Of a stretch of DNA of 64,000 bases, positions 1 through 8,239 are shown piece by piece. Under the pieces are notes generated by a model. That model was not told where the DNA came from, ran no database searches, and was given only the letters and a program-made list of their open reading frames with translations. The position numbers and the translations under genes are program-made. Every line of letters starts with the position of its first letter. Position 1 is the first letter of the stretch. Location of the stretch: positions 372,001 through 436,000 of the forward strand of contig NZ_UTBZ01000001.1 of assembly GCF_900580865.1 (NCBI RefSeq), read 5' to 3'. Source of the stretch: Pseudomonas viridiflava (GTDB taxonomy: Bacteria > Pseudomonadota > Gammaproteobacteria > Pseudomonadales > Pseudomonadaceae).

Positions 1-482
1 CAATGTGGCACAAACGCACGGCAGCGCGCATAGCCGGCGCCCATGCGCTGGTACTGCTCGGGCGTCCAGGTCTGGTTGGAAAACTTGCGCGCGAACAGCT
101 TGGGTTTGTTCGACAGCAGCCAGTGGATGGTCTTGCGGATCGGCAGCGGTGACATCAGCGCCGGCAATCGACGCTGCCACAAAAATGCCCCAACCGGCGC
201 CAACAGAACACTGCGCGAAAAGTGCCCGGGCCGACGCTGCAACGCGTGCAGCACCAGCAACGCATTGACCCCGACTGCCATGATCGCGCTGCCCTTCTGC
301 GTCATCGCCAACAAGGTCTGCGCGTAGTCCGCCAGATCCTCGCAAGGCGGCTGCGGATTCGCGCCGAAGCCCGGCAACTCCAGCGGCACCACGTCGTAGC
401 GCTGAAAGTGCGGCAGCGCGTCATTCCACCAATCGGCGGCGCTGCCGTTGCCGGCCAGCAGGTACATCAACGGCTTGCTCAT
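1..482 (-). CDS. Alpha/beta hydrolase-like protein, C-terminus beyond window
   Basis: The frame opens with ATG at 482, starting MSKPLMYLLAGNGSAADWW, and runs off the left edge after about 160 residues. The start lies 9 bases after the stop of the epimerase gene upstream, so the two are probably co-transcribed. The LLAGNGSAADWW opening, the ELPGFG segment and the LLAPVG strand are the layout of an alpha/beta-hydrolase core. At the expected nucleophile elbow, about residues 68-76, the protein reads AVGVNALLV instead of a G-x-S-x-G motif, so the usual serine is not visible. It may be a non-catalytic or divergent member. Substrate unknown. Confidence 0.75.
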   Translation of the reverse strand, partial: MSKPLMYLLAGNGSAADWWNDALPHFQRYDVVPLELPGFGANPQPPCEDLADYAQTLLAMTQKGSAIMAVGVNALLVLHALQRRPGHFSRSVLLAPVGAFLWQRRLPALMSPLPIRKTIHWLLSNKPKLFARKFSNQTWTPEQYQRMGAGYARCRAFVPH

Positions 483-491
483 GGACGATCC

Positions 492-1904
492 TCAGGTCAG
501 ATCGCGCAGAGCGGCGTCGAGGGTTGGATAACGGAATGTGTAGCCGGCCTCGGTCAAACGCTGCGGCACCACGCGCTGACCGTCGAAAAATAGCTGCGCC
601 ATTTCCCCTGCCATTGCACGCACTGGCGCGGCGGGAATGTGCAACCACACCGGACGCTTGAGGACCTTGCCGGCCTGCTCGGCGAACGCAGCCTGACTGA
701 CCGTTTCGGGCGCGACCATGTTGTAGGTGCCACGCAGATTTTCGTCGTTGAAAGCCCGCGCGATCACCTGAAGCACATCGTCGCGATGCACCCAACTCAT
801 GATCTGCTGACCATCGCCCATGCGCCCGCCGAAACCCAGGCGGAACGGCAGCAGCAAAGGCGTCAACGCACCGCCGGGACCGAACACTACGCCTAGGCGC
901 AGCACCACCTGACGCACGCCAAACTCGGTGGCCGGTTGCGCGGCGGCTTCCCAACGCGCACAGAGTTCGGCCATGAAACCGTCACCCTTGCTGGCGTGTT
1001 CGTGGAGGCTTTCGCTGGCATCGCGCACGCCGTAGAAGCCGATGGCCGAGGCTTGAATCCATAGGGCTGGTTTGTGCTTGGTGTTCTTCAGCCAGGTCAT
1101 CAACGCTTCGGTGGTGCCGACTCGACTGGCGAGCAGTTGCGCCTGACGTTTGGGAGTCCAGCGTGGGCCGGCGACGGGTGCTCCGGCAAGATTGATGATT
1201 ACGTCGAAGGTTTCGTCGTGGCTGAGTTCGCTGAGGGAATGCACGCAGCGGGCGCGGCCGTTGAATAGATTGGCCGCGTTCAATGGATCGCGCGTCAGTA
1301 CGCTGACCGAGTGGCCGGCGTCGAGTAATTGATTGACCAAGGCTTCGCCGATAAACCCGGTGCCGCCGGTGATTAGCACGCGTTTGAAAGCGCTGTCGGC
1401 AGACGGGTTGGATTGGCTCGGTGTCTTTACTGCAGGAGACTTCCGGCGGTCATGCCGATACAGCCAAAACAGTGGCGGCAACAACACCAGCAACGCAAAA
1501 CCGTCTAGCCACAGGTGCGACCAGACCTGTTGTTGCGCTGAGAGCCACATGTCCTGCGGCGCCCATAACAGGATGCCGGCGATCAACCAGACCCACACTG
1601 CCGGGACTTTCAAGCGATTGCCCAGGTGTACCAGCGCGAGCATGTACAACGAATAACTTTGCAGCGTCGCGCCGAACAGCGCGAGCCACCAGACTTGTTG
1701 TTCGTGGCCGGGAATAGGTACCGCATCAGCGCCCCAGAATGCGAGTTCGAGATTGTGCAGGTAGCCGTCGAGTAATCCGGAATGACCGGCCCAGGTCAGG
1801 GTGAGACCAGCGAGAATGTGCAAGATTGCGGCGGCGTATAGCCAGAGCACTAACGCTGGGCGAAGGGAGTTCGAGGGGGCTGGCATTCCGTGTCCTGAGC
1901 GCAT
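492..1904 (-). CDS. TIGR01777-family NAD(P)-dependent epimerase with N-terminal membrane domain
   Basis: The 470-residue product has two parts. Residues ~17-160 are hydrophobic with about four membrane segments. From ~174 there is a Rossmann domain opening with VLITGGTGFIGEAL, a glycine-rich NAD(P) site, followed by INLAGAPVAGPRWTPKR, which is typical of the YfcH/SDR39U1 (TIGR01777) group. The C-terminus, RLTEAGYTFRYPTLDAAL, is the DUF1731 tail of that family. The substrate of this family is generally unknown. The fusion to a DoxX-like or similar membrane part suggests action at the inner membrane. M7 (MPAPSN) is an alternative start. Confidence 0.8.
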   Translation of the reverse strand: MRSGHGMPAPSNSLRPALVLWLYAAAILHILAGLTLTWAGHSGLLDGYLHNLELAFWGADAVPIPGHEQQVWWLALFGATLQSYSLYMLALVHLGNRLKVPAVWVWLIAGILLWAPQDMWLSAQQQVWSHLWLDGFALLVLLPPLFWLYRHDRRKSPAVKTPSQSNPSADSAFKRVLITGGTGFIGEALVNQLLDAGHSVSVLTRDPLNAANLFNGRARCVHSLSELSHDETFDVIINLAGAPVAGPRWTPKRQAQLLASRVGTTEALMTWLKNTKHKPALWIQASAIGFYGVRDASESLHEHASKGDGFMAELCARWEAAAQPATEFGVRQVVLRLGVVFGPGGALTPLLLPFRLGFGGRMGDGQQIMSWVHRDDVLQVIARAFNDENLRGTYNMVAPETVSQAAFAEQAGKVLKRPVWLHIPAAPVRAMAGEMAQLFFDGQRVVPQRLTEAGYTFRYPTLDAALRDLT

Positions 1905-1953
1905 TCCTTGGGGGTGGGGAGTTTAAAGGAAATGCGTGGGGTTTCGGGGGGTG

Positions 1954-3312
1954 TCAGTAGCAGTAGCTGGGTTTGATTGGTGTGGTGGAGTTTTTCTTCA
2001 AGTGTTCCAAACCGAAACTCGCGCCTTCGCTACCCTTCGCGAGAGCCAGTTGATAACAGGCCATGGCTCGGGATGGATCTTTGGTACCCCATTCGCCGCT
2101 CGCGAAGGTAGATCCCAACTTGCTGATCGCGCTGGCATTGCCCATTTTCACGGCGCCCATCAGTGCTTGCTCTGCAAGCGCAGGATTTTTGCAGGGACCG
2201 TCGGATGTTAGTTCGTTGCCATCGCAGTAAAACTCGGAAAGTCCCATCGCACCGTTCGGCAACGTAGTGGCCGCTGCTTTGAATAGTGACTCCAAAGTAT
2301 CCGTCGGCACCTGCGGCGCCATGCCCGAGAGGCTCAAAACTGCGGCTTTATAACTGGCGAGTGGGTCCCCGGAGTGCGCTGCACATAACAAGTTTTCTAG
2401 CGTGGCCTCAAACAACTCAACGGTGCGAGGCTGGTCCTCCGGTGCTCCCAATGCTTCGAACGCCTCGGCACGCTGGAAACAGTAACTCTCTTCCTTGCTC
2501 ATCGTCGGCGTACTGGCCGCGACTAGGTCTTTCTCGCGAATAGACCAGTCTTCAACGCCTTCAAGCACCCAGCACGCCTGACGGGAAAAATTGAAGGCTT
2601 TGACATTGCTCCAGCCGGCGCGTCGATCCACAACAGTGGAGTGGCTGTCGTCGTATTCCCAAATCACAACACCCGGGGTTTTACGAGACTCGATAGGCGT
2701 CATCAACGGATAGGCCAACCCTGCCCCCTTCTCGCCCGTGGTCACAGGCTCGAAACGTCCCGGCTCGGTCTTTGGTTTTAACACCAACGATTTGACGGTA
2801 AGCGCAGTGAGCCGGCGCTGGGCTTCGACATCGGCAGAAAACACTGCCAGGAACGGTAAGAAATCCTCGGATGGGCAAGCGTCGCTGGCATTGCCTTTAT
2901 CGGATAGATGCGCGGACTGTTCCGGCGCAATCTTGTCCAGATACGCCGAACGCTCGCGGCTCATTCTGGCGATACACGAGTTGACGGCGAACACATGCGC
3001 CGGCATCCCGGTCTCGATCTCGAACGCCTCCAATGGACAGTTCGTATCGCGCAATTTTAGCCACGCACGTTGCGACTCCTTGACCTTCGCCGCGTACTCC
3101 GCGCCCAACGCCGGATCTGCTCGATAGTCAGACTCAAGCCGCGACATCAACTGCTTGTAGCTGACGTTCAACTGCGCATCGGCAGCCTTCTTCGCCGCCT
3201 CCGAACAGGGCACCATTTCCAGGCTTGAGGTGACATGGCTGCAGTCATCCTGCGCATAGGCCGCTGAAACCGGCAGTAGCACGGCCAGCAGGGTAAAAAC
3301 AAAACGTTTCAC
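1954..3312 (-). CDS. Secreted LprI-domain/Sel1-repeat fusion, candidate lysozyme-inhibitor immunity protein
   Basis: I chose the GTG at 3312: it is preceded by AAGGAAG six bases upstream, gives a clean signal peptide (KRFVFTLLAVLLPVSAAYA, cleaved before QDD), and avoids overlap with the gene ending at 3333. The product is 452 residues. Residues ~24-128 match the lysozyme inhibitor LprI N-terminal (DUF1311) pattern, with Cys24, Cys36, Cys92 and Cys113 and the SQRAWLKLRD core. Residues ~146-445 are clearly paralogous to the 7211-8239 product, including FNFSRQACWVLEGVE and Sel1-like helical repeats. As the last gene of the vgrG cargo cassette, downstream of an effector with a lysozyme domain, it is a plausible periplasmic immunity protein; that role is inference. 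Confidence 0.75.
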   Translation of the reverse strand: MKRFVFTLLAVLLPVSAAYAQDDCSHVTSSLEMVPCSEAAKKAADAQLNVSYKQLMSRLESDYRADPALGAEYAAKVKESQRAWLKLRDTNCPLEAFEIETGMPAHVFAVNSCIARMSRERSAYLDKIAPEQSAHLSDKGNASDACPSEDFLPFLAVFSADVEAQRRLTALTVKSLVLKPKTEPGRFEPVTTGEKGAGLAYPLMTPIESRKTPGVVIWEYDDSHSTVVDRRAGWSNVKAFNFSRQACWVLEGVEDWSIREKDLVAASTPTMSKEESYCFQRAEAFEALGAPEDQPRTVELFEATLENLLCAAHSGDPLASYKAAVLSLSGMAPQVPTDTLESLFKAAATTLPNGAMGLSEFYCDGNELTSDGPCKNPALAEQALMGAVKMGNASAISKLGSTFASGEWGTKDPSRAMACYQLALAKGSEGASFGLEHLKKNSTTPIKPSYCY

Positions 3313-3332
3313 GGGGTTCTTCCTTGAGTCAT

Positions 3333-3794
3333 TCAGGCTTTGCGTTTGGTGAGTCGGGTGATGCATTGCTTGGGTATGTTCATTTCCCAGTAGGTGCTGA
3401 GCAACGCTTTACGTTTTTTATCGACGCGCAGGTTAACGAAGCCATCGCCGCAGTCCGGCTGCAACTCTTCGAACGTGCCGGTTTTCGCTTGATAAACGAA
3501 CACTCGGTAGTAATCGTAAGTACCCATACCGTCATCAAGCTGCCAGACCGCGAAGTCCCGGGCGCCGTCGAAATTGAAATCGTCGAACTGCATGTGGAGT
3601 TCATTTTCGGCTTCAAAATCGATTGTTCGCGACTCGCTGTGCGTTTCGCTTTTAACCGCGATGTTCAGCTTGGATCCTTCGAGAACCAGCGTCGCGTCGA
3701 CGCCTTTGGTTGGACTGAACGTGGTGGTTTGGGCTAACGCCGGGATCGTCCACATCAGGAAAATCAGTAATAGCGTGATATTTTTCAATTGCAT
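3333..3794 (-). CDS. Small exported protein with calcium-loop-like motif, candidate immunity protein
   Basis: The product has 153 residues and a signal peptide ending IPALAQ. The mature part is beta-rich and contains DDFNFDGARDFAVW, a D-x-N-x-D-G loop of the VCBS/FG-GAP type, and two late cysteines (PDCGDG and PKQCITR) that could form a disulfide. The general pattern resembles the XAC2610-type exported inhibitors of Xanthomonas, which protect against secreted peptidoglycan hydrolases; I cannot confirm homology without a search. It lies 20 bases upstream of the LprI-domain gene and 129 bases after the 3924-4487 gene in the vgrG cargo cassette. Role inferred from context. Confidence 0.55.
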   Translation of the reverse strand: MQLKNITLLLIFLMWTIPALAQTTTFSPTKGVDATLVLEGSKLNIAVKSETHSESRTIDFEAENELHMQFDDFNFDGARDFAVWQLDDGMGTYDYYRVFVYQAKTGTFEELQPDCGDGFVNLRVDKKRKALLSTYWEMNIPKQCITRLTKRKA

Positions 3795-3923
3795 AAACTC
3801 GCAATAATTCCACTTGCACCCACCGATGCTAAATTCAATTCATAGTTTTCATCTGCACACCTAATATACGTCACCACAGGGAGAGACACCTTTCAGTAGT
3901 CCTCCCCTGACACCCCCAAAGCT

Positions 3924-4487
3924 TCAAAGGCCGGGGTATGTTATTTTTTTTGCAAAAGAACTTTCATCCACCAAATCTTTCTTACTAACACCATACTTAT
4001 TAATTAAATCGTCACGCGACCCTAACGACCCAAAAGAGCGAAACGAATTACTATAAACGTAATTCACCAACTTTCCATCTAACGAATAATAACCATGCCA
4101 CTCAGGGCACGCACCACAGCCGCCGTAACCGCCGATGGAAATTAAGCTTCCCTTGCTCCCTCTAACACAAGCCATCGAAACGACCACATTAGAAAGTATC
4201 TTCACATTCGAACCGCTGCTGGTCACCTGTGATATTTTATCAACCTTCCGACGGTTCTCTTGTCCATTTATCTTGATTATCTGATCTGTACATACTGGGA
4301 GGCCACTGTGTTCCTCCGACTTTGCGACGGTGTCATTTTGACAAATAGATACAAGCTCCACCTTCGACCCATCACATTCCAAGATATCTATTTTTTCAGG
4401 CAAGCTGGAATTTTGAGCAGAAGCAGCCATTGCCGAAGCACAAAGAAATGCTGCGACACCAACACGATATTTATTGAAATTCACCAC
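3924..4487 (-). CDS. Exported cysteine-containing protein, candidate immunity partner of the multidomain effector
   Basis: The product has 187 residues and an N-terminal signal sequence (KYRVGVAAFLCASAMAASA) followed by a mature domain with several cysteines, including GGYGGCGACPEWHGYY. Two consecutive GTG codons (4487 and 4484) can serve as start behind GGAG that lies inside the end of the effector gene; the second has the better spacing. The start is within two bases of the effector stop at 4489, so translation is coupled. I recognise no family. Tight coupling to a peptidoglycan-degrading toxin plus export to the periplasm is the standard arrangement of a T6SS immunity gene. The gene is clearly AT-richer than the tss operon. 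Confidence 0.6.
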   Translation of the reverse strand: MVNFNKYRVGVAAFLCASAMAASAQNSSLPEKIDILECDGSKVELVSICQNDTVAKSEEHSGLPVCTDQIIKINGQENRRKVDKISQVTSSGSNVKILSNVVVSMACVRGSKGSLISIGGYGGCGACPEWHGYYSLDGKLVNYVYSNSFRSFGSLGSRDDLINKYGVSKKDLVDESSFAKKITYPGL

Positions 4488-4488
4488 A

Positions 4489-7194
4489 TCACTCCATCAA
4501 GTCTGCAACAAAACCGACTTTCATCGGCAGATCACTTTCACCAGCCAACTCTTGACTTACCATATTATTATACTCTGCAACGACATCCTCCAGCTTCACG
4601 GTAGGCTGACCATAAGGAGACCCTGGAAGACTCGCCCACTCTTTATTACATTTTTTAATAGCTGCCTTTATATCCCCTCTCATGATCTCTGGAAGTGCAT
4701 CTCGACGATATTTCAGAATAACAACGCAGTATCTATCTTGCATTGCAGGTGTAAAATCGGTAATACCGTGCTCTTCCCGCAGCTTAATGATACCTGGGTC
4801 ATCCCAAACATATCTCATGACCTGATAGGCGCCGGCAGCAGTAGAAGAGATAACTTGACCGGTTTTCTTAACCGTCTTCTCCATAAGAAGACGAGGATGA
4901 TCTGCAAACGTTTTTCCATAATCCTTAATAAAGGATTCTCCGCCAAACAGATGCTCATAACCTTCGAGGCCGATCGTTCCCTCACCAATCTTGAGCATTC
5001 TCAGGAAAGCCCGAATCCGCGCCTCCTCAATGGTCATAACATGAATTTTCTTCAAGTTATCGATAAATGCTATTGGGTGAAAGTGATAAATGGATTTCGG
5101 CAAAGCAATTTGCATTGCCCCTGCCATTTCGTCCCAAAAAACGAGCTTATCTATTCTTTCTTGTTCGAGTTTTAGTACAGTTGGGGATTCTAAAAGGATT
5201 TTTTTTAAGCGTGCCCACTTCGGTTCAGATGATTTTGCCTGCCATTCCGTAGGATGATAGGCAATAAGTTTGGTCCAGCGACTCCGGAGTTCTGCGTCTC
5301 GGAGCGCCGACTGCAACTCTTCAACAGTAACATTACCGTCCGCCACACCCTTGCTGTCGATTTCCGAGTAAATTTTCTTAAAGAAATCCGGCATCGCATC
5401 AACATCGAGAAAACCATCAGCACTTTCGTTATTTTCTTTGACAATGCTGAATCCTAGCCTTTCCCAATCATGCTGACTGATTACCGTAGCACTCTCTTTT
5501 TGCAAGAAACCTTCAAGCGAAGTAGTCTCCCCCTTTACTGAAAGCCCAAACCATTCTTTTCCGCTTGAATCTTTTGTAACTTTCGCCTTACTCAAAGCTA
5601 CAATTATTTTTTCCCCAAGAGGTGGCTGCTTTGGAGAAAAAGAGATTTTTCCATCCGCGTCAGTTTTTTCATATAGTACTGTGCCACTTTCAAGAACGAG
5701 ATGCTGATTACCGCCTGTTAACCCTTTCGGATTTTTTATAAGGCTAGCGATATCATCACTACTGAAGACTTCAAGATGGACCTGACGCTTACTTATTTTC
5801 CCGCCACCTGGCCCTGCCAACACCTCATTCAAACCCAGGTAACCAATCGGGTCGCCAGCTTTGATTGCAATATTAGTAAGAACCACGCGATCATAATTAA
5901 CAGGTATAACTGGCGCCCAATCAACAAGATGATTTGACTTATCATTCTCCACACAAGCCCAAAATGTAGATGGAACCGATCCACCCTTTTTCAATCCAGT
6001 AGGAGCGCCTGAACTACTAGGTACAAAAGTGCACTCAGCCATTTTCAGCAGCTTACCTCTCACATCTAAATTCAGAACTTTTTCACTGTCAAACTCGATA
6101 ACACTAGAAGTACACAAAACCATTTCTGAACTTATTGGACTACCTGCTTTTGCACCGTTAACTTGTGACTCTGGCGGATTACGCAATTGCAGGCCTTTCG
6201 CGGTGACTGTAGCTCGAACCTTACCCTGCCAATATACAGGTCTCAACCTCTCAGTTTTAGCCTCTGATGGGTATTGCGCAAAAGGCAGAAGATGCATATA
6301 AAGACTGAAAAAAGTCATTACATCTTCTGAAACCACACTACCTTTTTCAACAGGCCTACCAGGAAACTTATAATCATGCCTCACCAAGCAAAACGAACTT
6401 GAATAACGCAATTCGGTACTTGCGCCATCTTGCTCAAATACTGACTTTACGTAGTCTTCATTCAAACGATAGGCAACTACAACGCCGTCAGCAATACACC
6501 GAACAGGTTGGACGTCGGTGCATTGTGGCGCACTCAGCTCACTTACATGGATGCCACCATGCCAAAAACTATGTCCGCCCAGCAAATAGTTTCCTGATAC
6601 TTCTTTTTCAAGCACCGAATAGATTTCGTCCGAGCTCTCATATTGACTCCCATCCGCCTTTCGAATTGGAAACTGAAAAGTCATTATTGGTGCAGGGCTA
6701 TTCTGTTTTGGTGCAGGAACTGGTGCGGGGGACGAAGCTTCGCCTGTTCGAAACTCTTCTTTAGCCCTGAGAAACTTTGTAGGAATCGGCCAATAGAATG
6801 CCGGATCTTTAGTGCCAAAATAAGTAAATGATGGCCCTTTCCTCGTCTGCGCGCCGAAGAACTTGCCTGCAGTACCGGTGGGATTAACGTCAACAACAAT
6901 ACCGGTATGAAATAACTTATCCCCACCACCCAGCGGATCTTCATTAATCCAAAGAGCGATATCACCTTTCTTGACGTCTGGCGGCACAACGGTCGTGTAG
7001 TACTTGGAATCCTCCATTACCCGCGTATCTTCATACGGGATTTTGTAGCCTGCCCCTGTTAGCAGCAAATTAACCATGTGCGAGCAGTCGATTAACTTAT
7101 TACCGGCCGCATTTGTTTTTATGCCATCGCCACCCATCTTGTACACGTAGCCACGGTTTTCGTAATTACCCGTTAAATCTAATGGTTCTGTCAT
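4489..7194 (-). CDS. Putative T6SS peptidoglycan-hydrolase effector: Cys/His amidase-like + M23-like + lambda-lysozyme-like (GH104)
   Basis: Start chosen at ATG 7194 (MTEPLDLTGNYENRG), with AGGA seven bases upstream; the ATG at 7209 lacks a ribosome site. The product has 901 residues. Residues ~30-110 have an NlpC/P60- or CHAP-like arrangement with Cys37 (LIDCSHMVN) and His96 (HTGIVVDV). A Pro/Ala linker follows at ~153-170. Residues ~205-480 look M23-like: WHGGIHVS (His212), LYMHLLP (His301) and QVHLEVF (His473), with altered metal positions. Residues ~725-875 match phage lambda endolysin: IGEGTIGLEGYEHLFGG (catalytic Glu738), STAAGAYQV, and WASLPGSPYGQPT. There is no signal peptide, as expected of T6SS cargo loaded on the upstream VgrG. 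The gene is AT-rich against its neighbours, suggesting transfer. The effector role is inference from domains and context. Confidence 0.8.
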   Translation of the reverse strand: MTEPLDLTGNYENRGYVYKMGGDGIKTNAAGNKLIDCSHMVNLLLTGAGYKIPYEDTRVMEDSKYYTTVVPPDVKKGDIALWINEDPLGGGDKLFHTGIVVDVNPTGTAGKFFGAQTRKGPSFTYFGTKDPAFYWPIPTKFLRAKEEFRTGEASSPAPVPAPKQNSPAPIMTFQFPIRKADGSQYESSDEIYSVLEKEVSGNYLLGGHSFWHGGIHVSELSAPQCTDVQPVRCIADGVVVAYRLNEDYVKSVFEQDGASTELRYSSSFCLVRHDYKFPGRPVEKGSVVSEDVMTFFSLYMHLLPFAQYPSEAKTERLRPVYWQGKVRATVTAKGLQLRNPPESQVNGAKAGSPISSEMVLCTSSVIEFDSEKVLNLDVRGKLLKMAECTFVPSSSGAPTGLKKGGSVPSTFWACVENDKSNHLVDWAPVIPVNYDRVVLTNIAIKAGDPIGYLGLNEVLAGPGGGKISKRQVHLEVFSSDDIASLIKNPKGLTGGNQHLVLESGTVLYEKTDADGKISFSPKQPPLGEKIIVALSKAKVTKDSSGKEWFGLSVKGETTSLEGFLQKESATVISQHDWERLGFSIVKENNESADGFLDVDAMPDFFKKIYSEIDSKGVADGNVTVEELQSALRDAELRSRWTKLIAYHPTEWQAKSSEPKWARLKKILLESPTVLKLEQERIDKLVFWDEMAGAMQIALPKSIYHFHPIAFIDNLKKIHVMTIEEARIRAFLRMLKIGEGTIGLEGYEHLFGGESFIKDYGKTFADHPRLLMEKTVKKTGQVISSTAAGAYQVMRYVWDDPGIIKLREEHGITDFTPAMQDRYCVVILKYRRDALPEIMRGDIKAAIKKCNKEWASLPGSPYGQPTVKLEDVVAEYNNMVSQELAGESDLPMKVGFVADLME

Positions 7195-7210
7195 TTCTGC
7201 ATCCTGCAAA

Positions 7211-8239
7211 TCAATAGCAATGGCTGGTTTCTGTGGCGTCAGCGGTTTGCGATTTCAATCTGGTTAAATTACTCAGGGCGATGGCATTTCCTTTACTGGC
7301 GGCCAAGCGATAGCAATCCAGTGCTCTGGAGGCATCCTTGGTTCCCAATCTTCCGGTCTCGAATGTATCACCCAGTTTATTTTGAGCATCGGAAGAGCCC
7401 ATTGATGCGGCGCGAATCAATTCCCTTTCTGCTTCTTCAGGATGCTGACAAGGACCCTCGGGGTCTGTGTCGTTGCCATAACAATAGAAAGTGGACAATG
7501 CAGAAGCTCCGCTTGCCAGAGTAGCGGCGGCGGCCTTGAACAGGGCTTCGACCTTCTCTGTTTCCAATTGAGATGCCATTCCGGAAAGACTCAGACTGGC
7601 AGCACTGAGACTTGCCTGAGGATCGCCGGAAGCTGCTGCACACAGGTAGTTTTCCAATGCAGCTTCAAAGAGTTCTCCGGTCAGGGAGTATTTGTCCAGG
7701 CCACCAAGGCGTCCGTAAGTTCGCGCACGCTGATAGCAAAAGTTCTCGGCGGTACTCAGGGTCGGCGTGGTCGCTTCAACAAGGTCTTTATCATTGATCG
7801 ACCAGTTCTCGACGCCCTCGAGTACCCAGCATGCCTGACGAGAAAAATTGAAAATCTTGATGTTGCTGTTACCCGCTCGCTTGTCCACAACGCTGACGTG
7901 ACTGTCGTCGATTATTTCGACTTCAACCCCGTCTGTCTTGTCTATGGCTAAAGGTGCCATCAGCGGAAACGTCAATGTGGACCTGTTGATCTCCGTCGTT
8001 TGCGGCTCAAGAGTCCCCTCCTCTCCCACCGGTTTCAAAACCAGCGATTTCACCGTCATCGCAGTCAACCGCTGCTGAGTTTCGGCATTCGCAGAAAACG
8101 CCGGCAGAAACTCGGAAAAATCCTCGGACGGACACTCTTCCGCATAAGCGCGACCATGAAACAGGCTCAACAGCGACGCGGTGAAAACCGCTATCGCGAT
8201 GCCATTGCTCTTCTTCAAAACACCATTCATGTCGATCAC
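7211..8239 (-). CDS. Exported Sel1-repeat protein, candidate immunity or accessory protein
   Basis: The gene starts with GTG at 8239, overlapping the vgrG stop by four bases (GTGA); the ATG at 8230 is an alternative. The 342-residue product has a signal sequence ending GRAYAEE and then a domain highly similar to residues ~146-445 of the 1954-3312 product. Both share CPSEDF, QRLTA(M/L)TVKSLVLKP, FNFSRQACWVLEGVE and helical Sel1-like repeats, and both end in Cys-Tyr. Unlike its paralogue it lacks the LprI domain. It sits between vgrG and the effector. Related Sel1 proteins accompany T6SS effectors as immunity proteins or adaptors; because it carries a signal peptide, a periplasmic immunity role is more likely than a cytoplasmic adaptor role. 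Confidence 0.7.
   Translation of the reverse strand: MIDMNGVLKKSNGIAIAVFTASLLSLFHGRAYAEECPSEDFSEFLPAFSANAETQQRLTAMTVKSLVLKPVGEEGTLEPQTTEINRSTLTFPLMAPLAIDKTDGVEVEIIDDSHVSVVDKRAGNSNIKIFNFSRQACWVLEGVENWSINDKDLVEATTPTLSTAENFCYQRARTYGRLGGLDKYSLTGELFEAALENYLCAAASGDPQASLSAASLSLSGMASQLETEKVEALFKAAAATLASGASALSTFYCYGNDTDPEGPCQHPEEAERELIRAASMGSSDAQNKLGDTFETGRLGTKDASRALDCYRLAASKGNAIALSNLTRLKSQTADATETSHCY

Noticed and set aside
3313..3366. Upstream ATG start for the LprI-domain protein
   Set aside because: It would overlap the preceding gene and place 18 polar residues before the signal peptide. GTG 3312 has a good ribosome site.
5330..5400. EF-hand-like motif in the effector (SKGVADGNVTVEEL)
   Set aside because: The spacing does not give a full twelve-residue calcium loop, so I do not list it as a domain.
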